From the NCBI GenBank assembly GCA_047495785.1, contig JBLDXI010000003.1, positions 1,488,001 to 1,552,000 of the forward strand: a DNA stretch of 64,000 nucleotides, written 5' to 3'. Positions 32,094 to 42,945 of this stretch are shown one piece after another. The position numbers and the translations under genes were made by a program. The notes under the pieces were generated by a model. It did no database searches. It had not been told where the DNA came from and worked only from the letters and a program-made list of their open reading frames with translations. Every line of letters starts with the position of its first letter. Position 1 is the stretch's first letter. The DNA is from Lepidodermella squamata. Its lineage: Eukaryota; Gastrotricha.

Positions 32094-35000
32094 TTAGAAA
32101 TGAATAAAGCCGCCCATCAAAGCGTGAAGGCCCAGGAAAGCAATCAGGTTCAGAACGACACACACAGCATCACAAAGTCTGCAGAAGCTAAGCTTCATCC
32201 AACGAGTGCTCGAATCAACCTTGCAAGAATGATCATGGCAACAACTCGCCAATTGGTACAGCGTGGAAACTGCACAAAGCCAACCGATCGCCTCGATGTA
32301 ATCCACCAGAAAGATGTGCTGAGATGTCTTCGGAATGTTACTGACCACCCCAGACTGCGCTACATTCATCGCGAGGAGAACTGACATTGAAAAGCCAGGC
32401 CGGTCAGGAAGTTCTGGCGGCAGGAGGAACGACGCGATTTCAATGAAGAACAACACAGCTGATGGAATGATCATATTGTAGACGAAATAAGTCGGATTCC
32501 TAGCCACACTTACTGCAAAGAAAACTGCATGAGTGACCTTGCCCCTGAATTTCAACCTCCCAGTGCTGTAGGAGTGTCCCTTGTAGATCCAGTGATCAGC
32601 TTCGCTTGTTGCCGAGTTGCTCCACAGGAACATCGGCTCGCCAAACTGGATTAGCGAAACAGCTCGATTTAACGAGAAAGCGAACACGCAGGTTTGCTCA
32701 TCGAATGGGAAATTCGCGAGGTCTAAATCGCAAGATGCCGAGTACTGGCCGTCTTTCAACCAGTAAAAGTTCAGGGATCTGTTCACAGCTTTAGCCGGCT
32801 TTTCCATGGTTACTACCAAATCATCGCCGAAGTGGTCGGTAGTCTGCATGTACATTGAACCTGTAGCACTGTTGACAAAGCGAAAAGCGGGCGTCCAAAC
32901 TTCACTCGGGTCAGAAATGTACAGCTGTTCTAGAGGTCTTATTGTGAAGATGTCGTCAGTATCAGCTGGGCACGAGGAGACTTTCCATGAAAGAAGCAGC
33001 GAGGCGACAACGGTAAGAGTTTCAGCCACGTTGTCGATGTCAACAATCTTTTCGACGCCAAAAGCAGGTTGGATTACGACGTTCGAGTCGCCGGGTAAAG
33101 GAGGAGGTGCTGCTCGACTTTTCGCAAAGTCCTTACATAGCAAGAGCAGTTCTCTTGCTGTGATGTTTGCATAAGACAGGTCGATCAACTCATTGCCGTC
33201 GAATGGCCACAGGTTTTGGATTTGTTGATATGGAGTGTCGCTCAACACTTCGACTATTCGCAACACAGCCTTTTGATCTAGAAACAAAATTATAGAAGGT
33301 AATTAAGTCTTTAAAGCTTCTTCACTCACTCAAAGACCCTGACGTATTTCCCTGTGGTTTTGTTTGGATGGGCGGACTCACTGTTGAGCTAGATTGCTGG
33401 GTAGATGAGGAAACTATAACTGACTTCAAGGTGGATTCAGTTGAGCTGGTTGGCGCATAACTAGCCTGAGAAGACGAACGTCTAATAATTTTAACTAAAA
33501 TATGCAAAAAATACCAGTTGCGAGTTGTCGGTCGTGGTGGGAGAGGATAAAACAGGCGAGCTTTGTGCTTGTATCGAAGTTGAAGCCAAAAGAGAGGTCG
33601 TGGGAATGGGCGTGGAAGTCTTTGAAGTAGTTGATGTAGTCTGGAAAACGAAAACGCATTAACGATCTTGTAACGAAATGCATGAAGGATATAATTTCCT
33701 TGGTGATACCTTGGGAATGCTAAAGGAGAATATTCAAACTTTTGGCATTTCCCTATTTCAACTTCGAAAAGATTGATTTAGAAACTAACGAAGGTTTCAA
33801 AAAGTTCCAAAAAGAAAATCAATTCCACGCCAAATTTGTCCGTGTTACCTAAAACTACCTAGTACGCATGTGAGAATACCTTTGTCGAACTGGTAATTGT
33901 GGTGCTTGACGGAGAAACGGAGGAAATTGTTGTCAGCACAGTGGATGTACTAGTAATCTATTAGGAAGAAAAGTAACGGCATCAAAAAATATCCCTTGGT
34001 AATTAGTCCTCAAATCCAAACCGTTGATGTTGGTAAGGTTGTCGCGATAGTCGTCGTGATGGTTGACGATGCCTAGGAACAGGGACTAGGGATGAAAGTA
34101 GGATCAGTTCGGGCGAAATCTTACTGTCGAAGGCACTGGGGTTGTAGTTGTTGTTGTGGCTGCTGTCGTAGTAGTCGAAGTTGTTGTAGTGGTTGAACTG
34201 GTCGAAGTCGATGGGCTGGTTGTCTGTATTTAAGCGTAAAATAAGCAATTTTCGAGGAAGTTCATGAAATACCGTGGTCGTAGTCGATGTTGAAGTCGTA
34301 ACTTGCGAGCAGTCGTAGATATTCACAGAGTGAACGTCAAAGGTTGTCCGAGCATCAGCGCTATTGCAAGCCGCAACGCCTAGCGATATGTTGCTGCCAA
34401 ACGCCACAGGAATCGTGCTAGGCATGGCAGCGTTCGAAATAATTTGCATGCAGATATTCGTGCCAAATTTACAGACATTGATCGAAAGCGTTTGATTACG
34501 CACCCTGTACTGCCAAACCGCTTTAGTCGACATGAAAGAGTCAAGCCACAGTTGGGTAAGGCCTTGGTCCCAACACCAGTCCATCTGGTTGCAATAGCCC
34601 CACCATTTCGAGTAATCTGGGCTGGGTAGGAAAGGAATCATGACTCCGTATCTGGCGTTGCTAAATACAGTTAGACCAGCGTGATTGTACTGATCGACTC
34701 CATACTGCTGCCCTAATATCCAGGTGAGATAATTCGCAGGTCTGATAATACCGGCCTGATTGGAGATAATCAAAGCAAATCCATAAGGACTCCAAGAGTC
34801 TATGTAGACTCCAGATTCGATGACAAGTTCGATGTAGAAGTCGGACAAATTGAAAGGCTGTACAAACAGAAGTAGACATCCATGAAACAAGGGAAACAAA
34901 CCAATCTTACTGATTTACTCCAAATAGCCCCGCTTTGATAGTAGTCCTCCGATACCAATCTTATCGTCCCCGGTGGCTGCGCAGTCGTGTTGAGATTTGA

Positions 35001-36117
35001 ATATCTGTAGTAGTCCCAATTAGTCACGTCTAAGGGAGTTGTGTAAGATAGCGAAGTCCTCAGAGCTCCGCCGTAGCATGTTAAAGATAATGGATTAACC
35101 TTAAAGTGGCCAAATTACGGCAAGGCATCTTTGATCTTCAAGAAACTTACCACTGGCATAACAGTCGTAGAAGTACCTCCACAATTCCAAACATCCAAAG
35201 AATGCACATCGATGTATGCTGTATCATTCGAGTTGCTTGCTACTAAACCCAGTGACATTTGAGCTGTGGAAAAAGCGCTCTGTATCGAGTTTGGCAGCGT
35301 AGCATTGCTGAGTGTTAGAGTGCAGTTGTTCGTGTTATAGACGCAAGCTTCTACTGACAGCAGGCTCCCACGGACTCGCACAGACCAAGTTGTTTTCTGC
35401 ATGAAATACGTGCCTGGAAACTGCTGGTTGCCAGTCCAGCAAAAGTCAGCCCCAGAACAATTTGACGCCCATTTCGTTGCATTCACGTTGGGAGTTATGA
35501 AATTCGCCATAACGTTCGCAAGGGGACGAAAGTAAACGGTAAGACCTAAATAGGACAGGGTAGAGTTTGATGGCAAATCGAGGTGGTTTCAAACCAATGT
35601 GACGAAATTGTCTGACTCCGAAGATTGTATCACTCGAATAGCTGAGAAATCCAGATGGGGGCCGAACTATGCCAGCTTGGTTCGATATAGTTAGGGCGAA
35701 GCCATTCGGTGACCCCAAAAATGGCCCCATCGACACTGTTATCTCTGCATAGAAATCATCGATGGCAAAAGGCTTACAAATGGAGAGATTCCTTTCAACG
35801 AATTCGACTTGAAAAGAAATAAACTTACAGTTCTAGCCCACATCGAACCGTCGCTGGATGAGTTGGCTGAGACAAGTCGTGTTGTGCCCGCGCTTTGATT
35901 CAGCGAGTTCATACCAGAGTTGTAGAAGTATTCCCAGTTCGCTGACAGATTAGCTGGAGTTTGATAGGAGTACTGAGCTTGGTAAATACCCCCACTACAC
36001 TTCAGGCTCGACGAAGCATATGCCAAACCTTGAACAAGGTAAACATCTTACTTGGCATTTGTGTTTGAGCTACAACTCACCGTGAAGCAACGCGAAACTG
36101 AAAAGGCTAAGAAACAT
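32094..36117 (-). CDS. Lectin-like domain / Cys-loop ligand-gated ion channel fusion (receptor B)
   Basis: Minus-strand paralogue of receptor A with the same exon order. Exon 1 (36117-36081) encodes MFLSLFSFALLHG, a signal peptide, with donor GTGAGT. Exon 2 starts at 36028 (LAYASSSLKCSGG). Domain 1 runs to about 35165 (GFALTISNQAG, FGVRQFRHIG, LDVWNCGG) and domain 2 from about 35090 to 34310 (GFALIISNQAG, YGVDQYNHAG, VNIYDCSQ). A Thr/Ser-rich linker follows in short exons to about 33340. The channel exon (33277-32094) has Cys-loop C-DLDLANFPFDEQT-C, M1 NMIIPSAVLFFIE, M2 FSMSVLLAMNVAQSG, M3 YIEAIGWLCAVSTLY and M4. Introns fall at the same places as in A. No frame-breaking change seen in the domain-encoding exons. 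Confidence 0.85.
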
Positions 36118-36180
36118 TGAAGCTTTTGACGTTGATAAATGAACTAGGTTGAGTGGACTTCAAGTTTGTGATGTTTGTAC

Positions 36181-36477
36181 CTAAACACCCCCGTTACACC
36201 AGATTTTTGCTTTGTCGCTGACAACACTTTTACTGGACATGAAAAATTCATGATTTATCTGCCACGCCGTCTGGAGCTGGAAATCAATATCGCCGCAGCT
36301 TTTAGTGACTTTCTGTGATATTTTGCGACCAAAGTGAAAAGTGAGATCTATAGTACCCATTCCCATGTGACGTAGATAGGACGTCACATGCCCATTCTCC
36401 ATTTTGAGATTGATTTTGCAAACCTTGGAAATACTTATGCCAAGTTGGTTAATTGTCCAAAGGAGGTAGTTGTTCAT
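36181..36477 (-). pseudogene. Relic of a lectin-like domain upstream of receptor B
   Basis: A 98-codon minus-strand frame contains SCGDIDFQLQTAW, HEFFMSSKSV and KIWC, aligning with YCVDVDWCW, DTFMSTKSV and IIVC in domain 2 of the receptors. The nucleotide block around TGGACATGAAAAATTCATGA resembles TCGACATGAAAGAGTCAAGC in receptor B. The rest of the domain and any channel exon are absent. Probably the remnant of a third copy, or a diverged stand-alone domain; short alignment, moderate certainty. Confidence 0.45.
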
Positions 36478-36479
36478 TT

Positions 36480-37560
36480 TCCGAGGTATTCCGAGGTGAA
36501 ATCTGCGGGGTTATTTGTGCGGTCCCTCGCCACTCCACCAACGCCCACAGTCTACAACCTTGTGCCTAGATGGCGCACGGGCGTCAGACTCTGCGCAGTT
36601 TGTTAGAGTTGAATAAATATAATTCATTTCAAGGTTTCAGGCCTCATCAGCATGTTTCCGTTTCGAGCTATTAGAATAAATCTTTATTAGGTATGAACCC
36701 GAAATTTCAGAAAATGTTGGCTATTAGTTTCGCTTTGTTCGTCCATCATCGGAGCGGCATCAAAATATCAAATAAGATAAAAATCTGGGAGCTGCAACTA
36801 AATCTTGCTACCAATCATCTTTCGAATTTTGAATTCAGACTAAGGACTATAACAAGCGAGTATGGCAACACGGTTTTACCTATAGAAAGCGATAATCCTG
36901 CATTTGGCATAAAACAGAATCCTGCATTGCCATGAAATATTGATGGCAGAATTGAAACGACATTTTCGATATTAAAAATCGATCAGGGAGAATAAACAAA
37001 ACGCAAACGAAGATTCTATAGACTTGATATTGCCATCAGATTTGTCATTGAAATCAAGGGTTTATCTAGCCACCCTCGACCCACCCCCAACCCACCCTCA
37101 AACTTTGGCTACCCACCCCCAAATTTCGAGCTTTTTTGGCTATTTTTGAGCTTTTGAGGTCCATTTTTACCCCATTTTACGACTACCCACCCCCAATTCG
37201 AAAAGGCTAGATAAACCCTTGATTGAAATTATTCTGAGGCCTAAGGCTAAGGCGAGGGACCGAGGGCAAGAGTCAAAACTCTGCCTACAGTTTGAAAATT
37301 GCTCATCGAGAAAGTCACAAATCTCATCCATGCATTAATTTCCCATAAATTTTAGTTATGGGATTCGAATTTTGTTACCGCTTATTACGCTTGTATTCGG
37401 TACTTGGGAAAAGGACCATGGCTTGAAAAATGAATATAAACGCAGACTGTCAACAATCAGGAAATGGATAACTAACTGAATAATACGAAACGATGCGACG
37501 CAGCGAGAAGATAACGGTAAACACTCCAAAACTTTATTTCACGCACGTTTTGCCAGTTTT
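36480..37560. other. Intergenic
   Basis: Holds the MITE at 37053-37223. The frame at 36693-36935 has no recognisable domain. No supported gene. Confidence 0.5.
37053..37223. mobile_element. Short C-rich MITE
   Basis: A 171-bp element with perfect 19-bp inverted ends (ATCAAGGGTTTATCTAGCC and its inverse) and TGAA on both sides as target duplication. The interior is rich in ACCCACCCCC on one strand. No coding capacity. Confidence 0.85.
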
Positions 37561-37616
37561 TATTAACCAAATTTCGTATTGAGAAATATTTTTTTCATAT
37601 CATCATCAGGCGTCAT

Positions 37617-38118
37617 TTAATTGGAAGCGCTGACCGACTTGCTGTACGAGTACGAGCCCTTCTTGTTGCCCTTGCCCTTTCGGTTGAAGTTGTAGCCGAA
37701 CTTGTTGCCGAAGCTGTGGCCCCACCTGTTGCCGGCCTTCTTGTCGTGACGGCCGAACTTGCGACCGCCGTTGTTGCGCCTGTTGCCAGAGAACGAGACC
37801 GAGACGGAGACCGATTTCGAGTAGGAGCCGCGGCGTTTGTTCATCTTGCGGCCAAACTTCTTGCCGTGGTGGCGCTTCGGGGCGGCGCGCCACTTGCCGA
37901 AGGCCTTGCGGTTCTTCTCGAAGGACCGGCTCGCCGAGACACTGGCGCTCTTGTGGTAGTTGCGGTGCATCTCCTTCGACTCGACGTTCCACACCTTGGC
38001 CTCGGAATAGGCTTAAATTACGAAGAGAAAAATTTGAGAAAAAATAAGTAAATTTTGTGAAGTTTGACTAACCAAGTCCGAGAAGGACAACGCCAGCGAT
38101 CGCGAGAACAGCACGCAT
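37617..38118 (-). CDS. Ser/Lys/Arg/Gly-rich secreted basic protein
   Basis: Minus strand, two exons: 38118-38073 (MRAVLAIAGVVLLGL) and 38011-37617, joined across a 61-bp intron to give 146 residues. The N terminus is a signal peptide ending near AYSEA. The mature part is strongly basic with alternating Lys/Arg/His/Asn and Ser: KSASVSASRSF, HHGKKFGRK, NKRRGSYSKSVSVSVSF, NRRNNGGRKFGR and a C-terminal repeat of GSYSYSKSVSASN. The repeated SYSKSVS motif occurs twice. A TATATAAAAAAGG box lies on the minus strand about 85 bp upstream. I do not recognise the family. A matrix, cuticle, silk-like or antimicrobial role would fit the composition but is not shown. A dead copy lies at 30440-30746. Confidence 0.75.
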
Positions 38119-38663
38119 TTTATTCGGAACGGAAAATAAATGAATGGTTGAAATTGAGAAAAATTGCTTGATGACATTCCCAACTCGCCGGCCTTCTCGC
38201 CCTTTTTTATATGAGGAAATTTATATTTCAAGACGCAGTGAAAAATGGTGATGCGCCACTCGAAATTGTCAATTTCCTTCTGATTTTCAATTTTTAATTT
38301 ATTAATTTTATTACAATCCGTCTCATCATGATTCATTTTTCCGAAAATTTCCGATATAAAATTGAAATTTGCTTTTTATTTAAAATCAATGATTTGCGAA
38401 CCTAATCAAAATCTAATAAAAACAATGTCGTTGCGGTTTACCTTGACTTCATGATGAGCATCGCGGCTGAAAATTCACGCAATCGAATAATTTGCAACAG
38501 GTAGAGTAATGAAACTTGATTTTTAAGGGACTTATTTTCAGGTCACAGAGAAAAATAACTTCACTCAAAATGTCTTAAGTGAGCCTTGGTTCCAATTTCA
38601 TTTACAATTTCCTCAATTTTTTCATCTTTTCGTAAGGAGGCTGAACAGTCTTTGGCCACATCG

Positions 38664-40554
38664 ATGAGTAATTTATCTGTGCTAATTCCGCCTATTGTAA
38701 CCACCCACGATGATTCATCAAACGATGACCCGTTGACATCTCTCTCCCGTAAAAATTCATCCGCCCAAGGCTTGAACCCATCATCAGTTCGCCTCGTCGT
38801 GCCGCCGCCTAATTTTCGCCCGGCTAATAACGAAGATGAAGATGCGTTTTTCGAAAATTGGGACACTTTCGATGGCATCACAATGCCGCCTCTCATCATG
38901 CCGCGAACTTCAATTAGCCTTGCGAGCAGTCAAAATTTCGACTCAGCTCGACGGCCGTCACGCTTTAGCGAACAGCAAGGCCAGGTATCTAGTACATGAA
39001 ATGAAGTGACTGCGCAAATTTTTGGATTCCGAAAAATTTCCGTAAAAAAATATAAAAATTCTGCGGAAACGTTTTACAGCAGGATTATTTATTCATTTCA
39101 AGATAAATCGAAAATTCAATTAAAATAGGGAACAAATTCCGAAATTCGTAGGGGGACAAATACGACGGGACAATTAAGACGGGACAAATAAGACGAGGAC
39201 GATTAAGATAATTTATTATTAATTTTATAACGGGACAATTAAGACGAGGACAATTAAGACAAGGACAAATAAGACGAATTAAAAAATAACACAATTACTG
39301 GGCTTTTGGTTGGGATTTTGGTTAAGGTTAAGGTTAGGGTTAGGGGTTAGGGGTTAGGGGTTAGGGGTTAGGGTTAGGGTTAGGGTTAGGTTTAGGGCTA
39401 GGGTTAGGGTTAGGTTAGGGTTAGGGTTAGGATCAGGATTAGTCTTAATTGTCCCGTTATAAAATTAATTATTAATTATCTTGATCGTCCTCGTCTTATT
39501 TGTCCCGTCTTAATTGTCTATATCTTAATTGTCCTGTCTTATTTGTACCCTTTCCCCGAAATTAAAATTCAAATATTAATTCAGATGCAAATTGTCGGGT
39601 AACTTTTTCAAAAAAATTTGAGAAAATTTCAAATTCCAAATTTTGAATTTTGTTATTTTTCCTATTCTAGGAACTCGAGCAAAGAAGGCCGTCCCGGATG
39701 AGTGAGGCCATCAATAATAACCTGGAACGTCGATCGTCTCGCATGAGTGAACGAAGCAGTATTTCGAACACAATGTTACCAGGGGAGAAATTCCGATCGC
39801 GCCTTCGCACGCTGTCGACAATTGAACTGCAAGTTCCGCCCGATTTGCAAAAGGCAGACAGTGTCGTGCGGCTGACACGCGACAAAGACGGCGGTGTCAT
39901 CGTGATCCGAAGCGCCACAGAGGCAATTTAATTTCTTGAATTCGAAATTTTTTTAAAAATGCACAAATATTTATTATTTGAATAAATCAATAATTCTGTT
40001 TTCCACGAAAAAAGAAAAATTCAAATTTTCAATTTTCAACAATTCAAATTTTCAAATTTAAAGAAAAATTTGATTTCCCTAAAGGTTTGTTGGCGAGATG
40101 ACGTTCACGCTCTGCTCGAGCTGTATTCTGATCAGCTGATGCCGACTTATCGAAAGCAGGTCCCAGTTCCGACCGGAGGGTTGGACGTAGCCATGTCACT
40201 ACGCAGATACCACACGCGTTTCATGAAACATCAACGAATTCTACTTCTATCAGCTCGATTCCGGCGAAGAGGCATCGGCGACGTAAAATCAGCCGCGGAA
40301 GCTGAGTCAGGAAAAAGTTATTTCACTACATTTTAGTTATTTTTTCGAATTTAACGCGATTTTTTCCCCCAGCTTCAGCTCGGTCGGTTTTGAGCAATTT
40401 CAGCCACAAAAGCTTTGCTGTGAACGCCTTCATGCCTTCAAAGTCTCAGCAATTAAAGCCCAATGTTACAGCCCGATCTCGCCTGCCTTCAGTAGCGTCA
40501 TCAACAGCATCGGGAAAATCAACATCAAAACGGAATCAGGACAATTTTATTTAA
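38664..40554 (+). CDS. Uncharacterised disordered protein, four exons
   Basis: Exon 1 (38664-38984) begins MSNLSVLIPPIV and is Ser/Asn/Asp/Pro-rich, with DEDAFFENWDTFDG. It splices in phase 0 across a 686-bp intron to exon 2 at 39671 (ELEQRRPSRMSEAI, RSSRMSERSSISN). Exon 2 ends near 39890-39930; its donor is uncertain because the frame reaches TAA at 39929-39931 and only weak GT sites precede it. Exon 3 (40085-40316) reads WRDDVHALLELYSDQ and TGGLDVAMSLRRYH and joins exon 4 (40373-40554, SVLSNFSHKSF, ending KRNQDNFI) across a 56-bp intron. The earlier frame from 38586 lacks an ATG, so the start at 38664 is preferred. No domain recognised. The exon 2-3 link is the weak point; it could be two genes. 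Confidence 0.55.
39150..39555. repeat. Interstitial telomere repeat inside a foldback element
   Basis: The centre (39318-39432) is a run of TTAGGG and TTAGGGG units. The left arm (39155-39290) has GACGGGACAATTAAGACG-type blocks; the right arm (39443-39545) has the inverses TCTTAATTGTCCCGTTATAA and CTCGTCTTATTTGTCCCGTC. Each arm is itself made of repeated GGACAA(A/T)(A/T)AAGACG units. Lies in intron 1 of the 38664 gene. The G-rich strand could fold as a quadruplex. Confidence 0.8.
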
Positions 40555-40731
40555 AATCAACGTTGAAAAAATTGAGAAAAATAATTATCACAATAATCAC
40601 GTAAAATTGTCACCGTCATTTCATCGAACCAATCGAATAGCCTGAAAAATATAAAAAATGTTAGTAAATTCCGATTTTGAAAATCGATAGATCGAAATCG
40701 AATTTCAATGAATGAAATAAACTTTTAATTT

Positions 40732-40802
40732 GCCCAGTTTTTAAACGGCTTCAAATTGTTGAATTAATAGCCAATCTTTCGAGACCGAGTTATGAAACGG
40801 GC
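40732..40802 (-). ncRNA. Intronic structured element A1
   Basis: A 71-base element beginning and ending in complementary GCCC(A)GTTT / AAACGGGC, with inner hairpins GGCTTCAA..TTGAAT..AGCC and TCTTTCGAGA, written on the + strand. Identical to A2 while flanks differ. Class unknown: no C/D boxes (RTGATGA/CTGA) and no clear ACA tail. The strand follows the host gene. Confidence 0.6.
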
Positions 40803-40919
40803 CAACTAATTAATGATTTTCATTAAAATTACGTACCTTGAACACTGTAAAGCTCCGAATCGGCTGAAAATATATAAAACATTGATGTCAGATTAACTTG
40901 TTACCGAGTCATTACAAAA

Positions 40920-41130
40920 TATGCTTGGCAGACGGTGAAGTCTGTCGAAATTGGGGCCGCATCAGCGAGCAGGTAAAGCGGCAAAGCGGAGGAGAGACCT
41001 CGTAGGCTGTTGTGCCTGCTCGCGGCACTGTTTAGATTCCCAATATCGATTACCTCTACCCGCCATGAGATAGCAAACTAAGCATTAAGTTGGCTAGCTT
41101 GCTGGGTGACAAGGCAGGTTTTAAATTAAA
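40920..41130 (-). ncRNA. Intronic structured element B1, H/ACA-like
   Basis: On the minus strand a 5' hairpin region (CAGCAAGCTAGCC..GTTTGCTATC) is followed by a longer hairpin whose stem is GCGAGCAGG / CCTGCTCGC, closed by ATTGGG / CCCAAT, then ACA three bases after the stem (TTTCGACAG). This is the H/ACA order, though the hinge box is weak. Confidence 0.5.
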
Positions 41131-41294
41131 AAATCACATTATTGGCTTACCTTATAGTCCATCATTTCGGCGATATATCGCATTTGCAGCTGTTTGTCTT
41201 GTTATCTAGGCAAAAAGCATGTATTAAGAATTGAAAAAATTGAAAGAAATAAATATATTTTCCCAATTTTCAAAAATCCTTCTTAATTTAATTT

Positions 41295-41365
41295 GCCCAG
41301 TTTTTAAACGGCTTCAAATTGTTGAATTAATAGCCAATCTTTCGAGACCGAGTTATGAAACGGGC
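41295..41365 (-). ncRNA. Intronic structured element A2
   Basis: Same 71 bases as A1, without a difference that I can see; it lies in the intron between the exons at 41442-41409 and about 41208-41155. Confidence 0.6.
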
Positions 41366-41499
41366 CTAATAATTATCGAATGATTTTTTAGCAACATTAC
41401 TTACCTTCAACGAAAATCAGCTTCGAAGCTTCGAATCGGCTGTAAAATAACAGAAATATTTATGTCAGATTAAGCTAGGACCAAAACATCACAAAATAT

Positions 41500-41710
41500 G
41501 CTTGGTTGGCGTTAGTCTGCCGAAAATTGGGACCCGTAGCTGCATCAGCGAGCAGGCAAAGCGACAACAGGGAGGAGACCACGTAGGCTATTGTGCCCGA
41601 AAGCCTGCTCGCTGGTGCGGCACAGGTTAGATTCCCACTATCGATTATTTCTACCCACTAGTGGTAGCAACCTAAGCATGAAGTTAGCTAGCTTGCTGGC
41701 TATTTAAGCG
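41500..41710 (-). ncRNA. Intronic structured element B2, H/ACA-like
   Basis: The strongest stem of the family: GCATCAGCGAGCAGGC pairs with GCCTGCTCGCTGGTGC (16 pairs, one G-T). A candidate hinge AAATAA lies between the hairpins on the minus strand, and the pocket sequence GTGGGAATCTAACC is as in B1. No clear ACA at the end (GGCAG). Confidence 0.5.
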
Positions 41711-41911
41711 GGTCTTTAATCGAATTAAAAATTTCACATTGAAGTGGTTTTCGGCTTACATTTCTCGCGCTGATAACTCCGTCAATTTGTCGATATTTCG
41801 CGTTTATCAGCTGTTGCTGAGTTATCTAGACACAAAAGTTTGTATTAAAACTGAAAAGAAATTGAAAAAATATATTTTCTCAATTTTTCAAAATCCTTCT
41901 TAATTTAATTT

Positions 41912-41982
41912 GCCCAGTTTTTAAACGGCTTCAAATTGTTGAAATAATAGCCAATCTTTCGAGACCGAGTTATGAAACGGGC
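41912..41982 (-). ncRNA. Intronic structured element A3
   Basis: Differs from A1/A2 at one base (TTGAAATAAT for TTGAATTAAT), in an inner loop. Confidence 0.6.
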
Positions 41983-42117
41983 CTAAAACGTTTTGCCATC
42001 AAGAAATAACAGAACAACTAACCTTCAATTTTCTAGCTCCTCGACATCAAAGGCGTAGTAGTTGTCTGTTTAAAAAAAAGAGATTAATGTCGATTGCCAG
42101 AAACCGAAGTACTACGT

Positions 42118-42330
42118 CAAAATGCTTCGATACCGGGACAATCAGCTGAAAATTGGGACCAGCGGCCGAAACAGCGAGTAGACAAAAGCGGCAATGACGT
42201 GGAGTTGCCGCTGTTGAGCGCCTATTCGCTGTTCCGGCGCCAGGTTTAACCCCACTATCGAATCACTCTAGCCACAAGGTGCGCACAAAAAAGCACACGC
42301 AAAGCTTATTTGTGGTCAAGAATGCGGCTA
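42118..42330 (-). ncRNA. Intronic structured element B3, H/ACA-like
   Basis: Stem AACAGCGAGTAG / CTATTCGCTGTT, with an inner AGCGGCAA / TTGCCGCT. Compared with B1 and B2 both strands of the main stem have changed together, which supports the fold. Confidence 0.5.
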
Positions 42331-42537
42331 TTTTTAATTTGAAATAAAAAAAAATGAAGACTTCCTTACTTTATTTGAAACAGTGAAAAAATTTTCTCCA
42401 AGACGAAAGAGTTGACGGGAGCCTGTAGTTGCTGTAGTCATCTATTATTGGGAAAAAATGCGATGTCATTAAATTGAAAAATTAATTGAAAATCCGAGGC
42501 TAGTTTTCAATTTAAAATTCATTTTAATTTTTAATTT

Positions 42538-42608
42538 GCCCAGTTTTTAAACGGCTTCAAATTGTTGAATTAACAGCCAATCTTTCGAGACCGAGTTATG
42601 AAACGGGC
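42538..42608 (-). ncRNA. Intronic structured element A4
   Basis: Differs from A1 at one base (AACAGCC for AATAGCC), within the inner hairpin. Confidence 0.6.
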
Positions 42609-42734
42609 CGATAAAAATATAAAAATAGCGTGAAAGCCTCACCTGATTCCGAGATCTTGCAAATCGTCGCCTGTAAAATCAGAAAAACAATGTCAGCTCG
42701 CAGAAATACAAAAATTCGACTACTAAATTAAGGA

Positions 42735-42945
42735 ATTTTGGGGCGTGGCGAGCAGCTGAAAATTGGGACCCGGCCGCCCCGGCGAGCTGGCAAAGCAACA
42801 ACAGGGTGTGCGAGATGGATTGTGCCTGAAAGCCAGCTCACCGAAGCGGCGCAAGGTTTAACCCCACTATCGAATTTTTCTATCTGCATGGGGCTCAAAA
42901 TAGCACTAAAATCGCTAGTTTGAGGGTTGGAAATGCGGGAGCGTA
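42735..42945 (-). ncRNA. Intronic structured element B4, H/ACA-like
   Basis: Stem GGCGAGCTGGC / GCCAGCTCACC, again with paired changes. Candidate hinge ATAGAA on the minus strand (GCAGATAGAAAAATTCG). Conserved pocket GTGGGGTTAAACC. Confidence 0.5.

Noticed and set aside
32606-33174. Plus-strand frames opposite receptor B
   Set aside because: Antisense shadows of the conserved channel exon.
40732-42608. Element A as a tRNA or hammerhead ribozyme
   Set aside because: No cloverleaf with A/B boxes can be drawn, and the hammerhead core CUGAUGA is absent on both strands.
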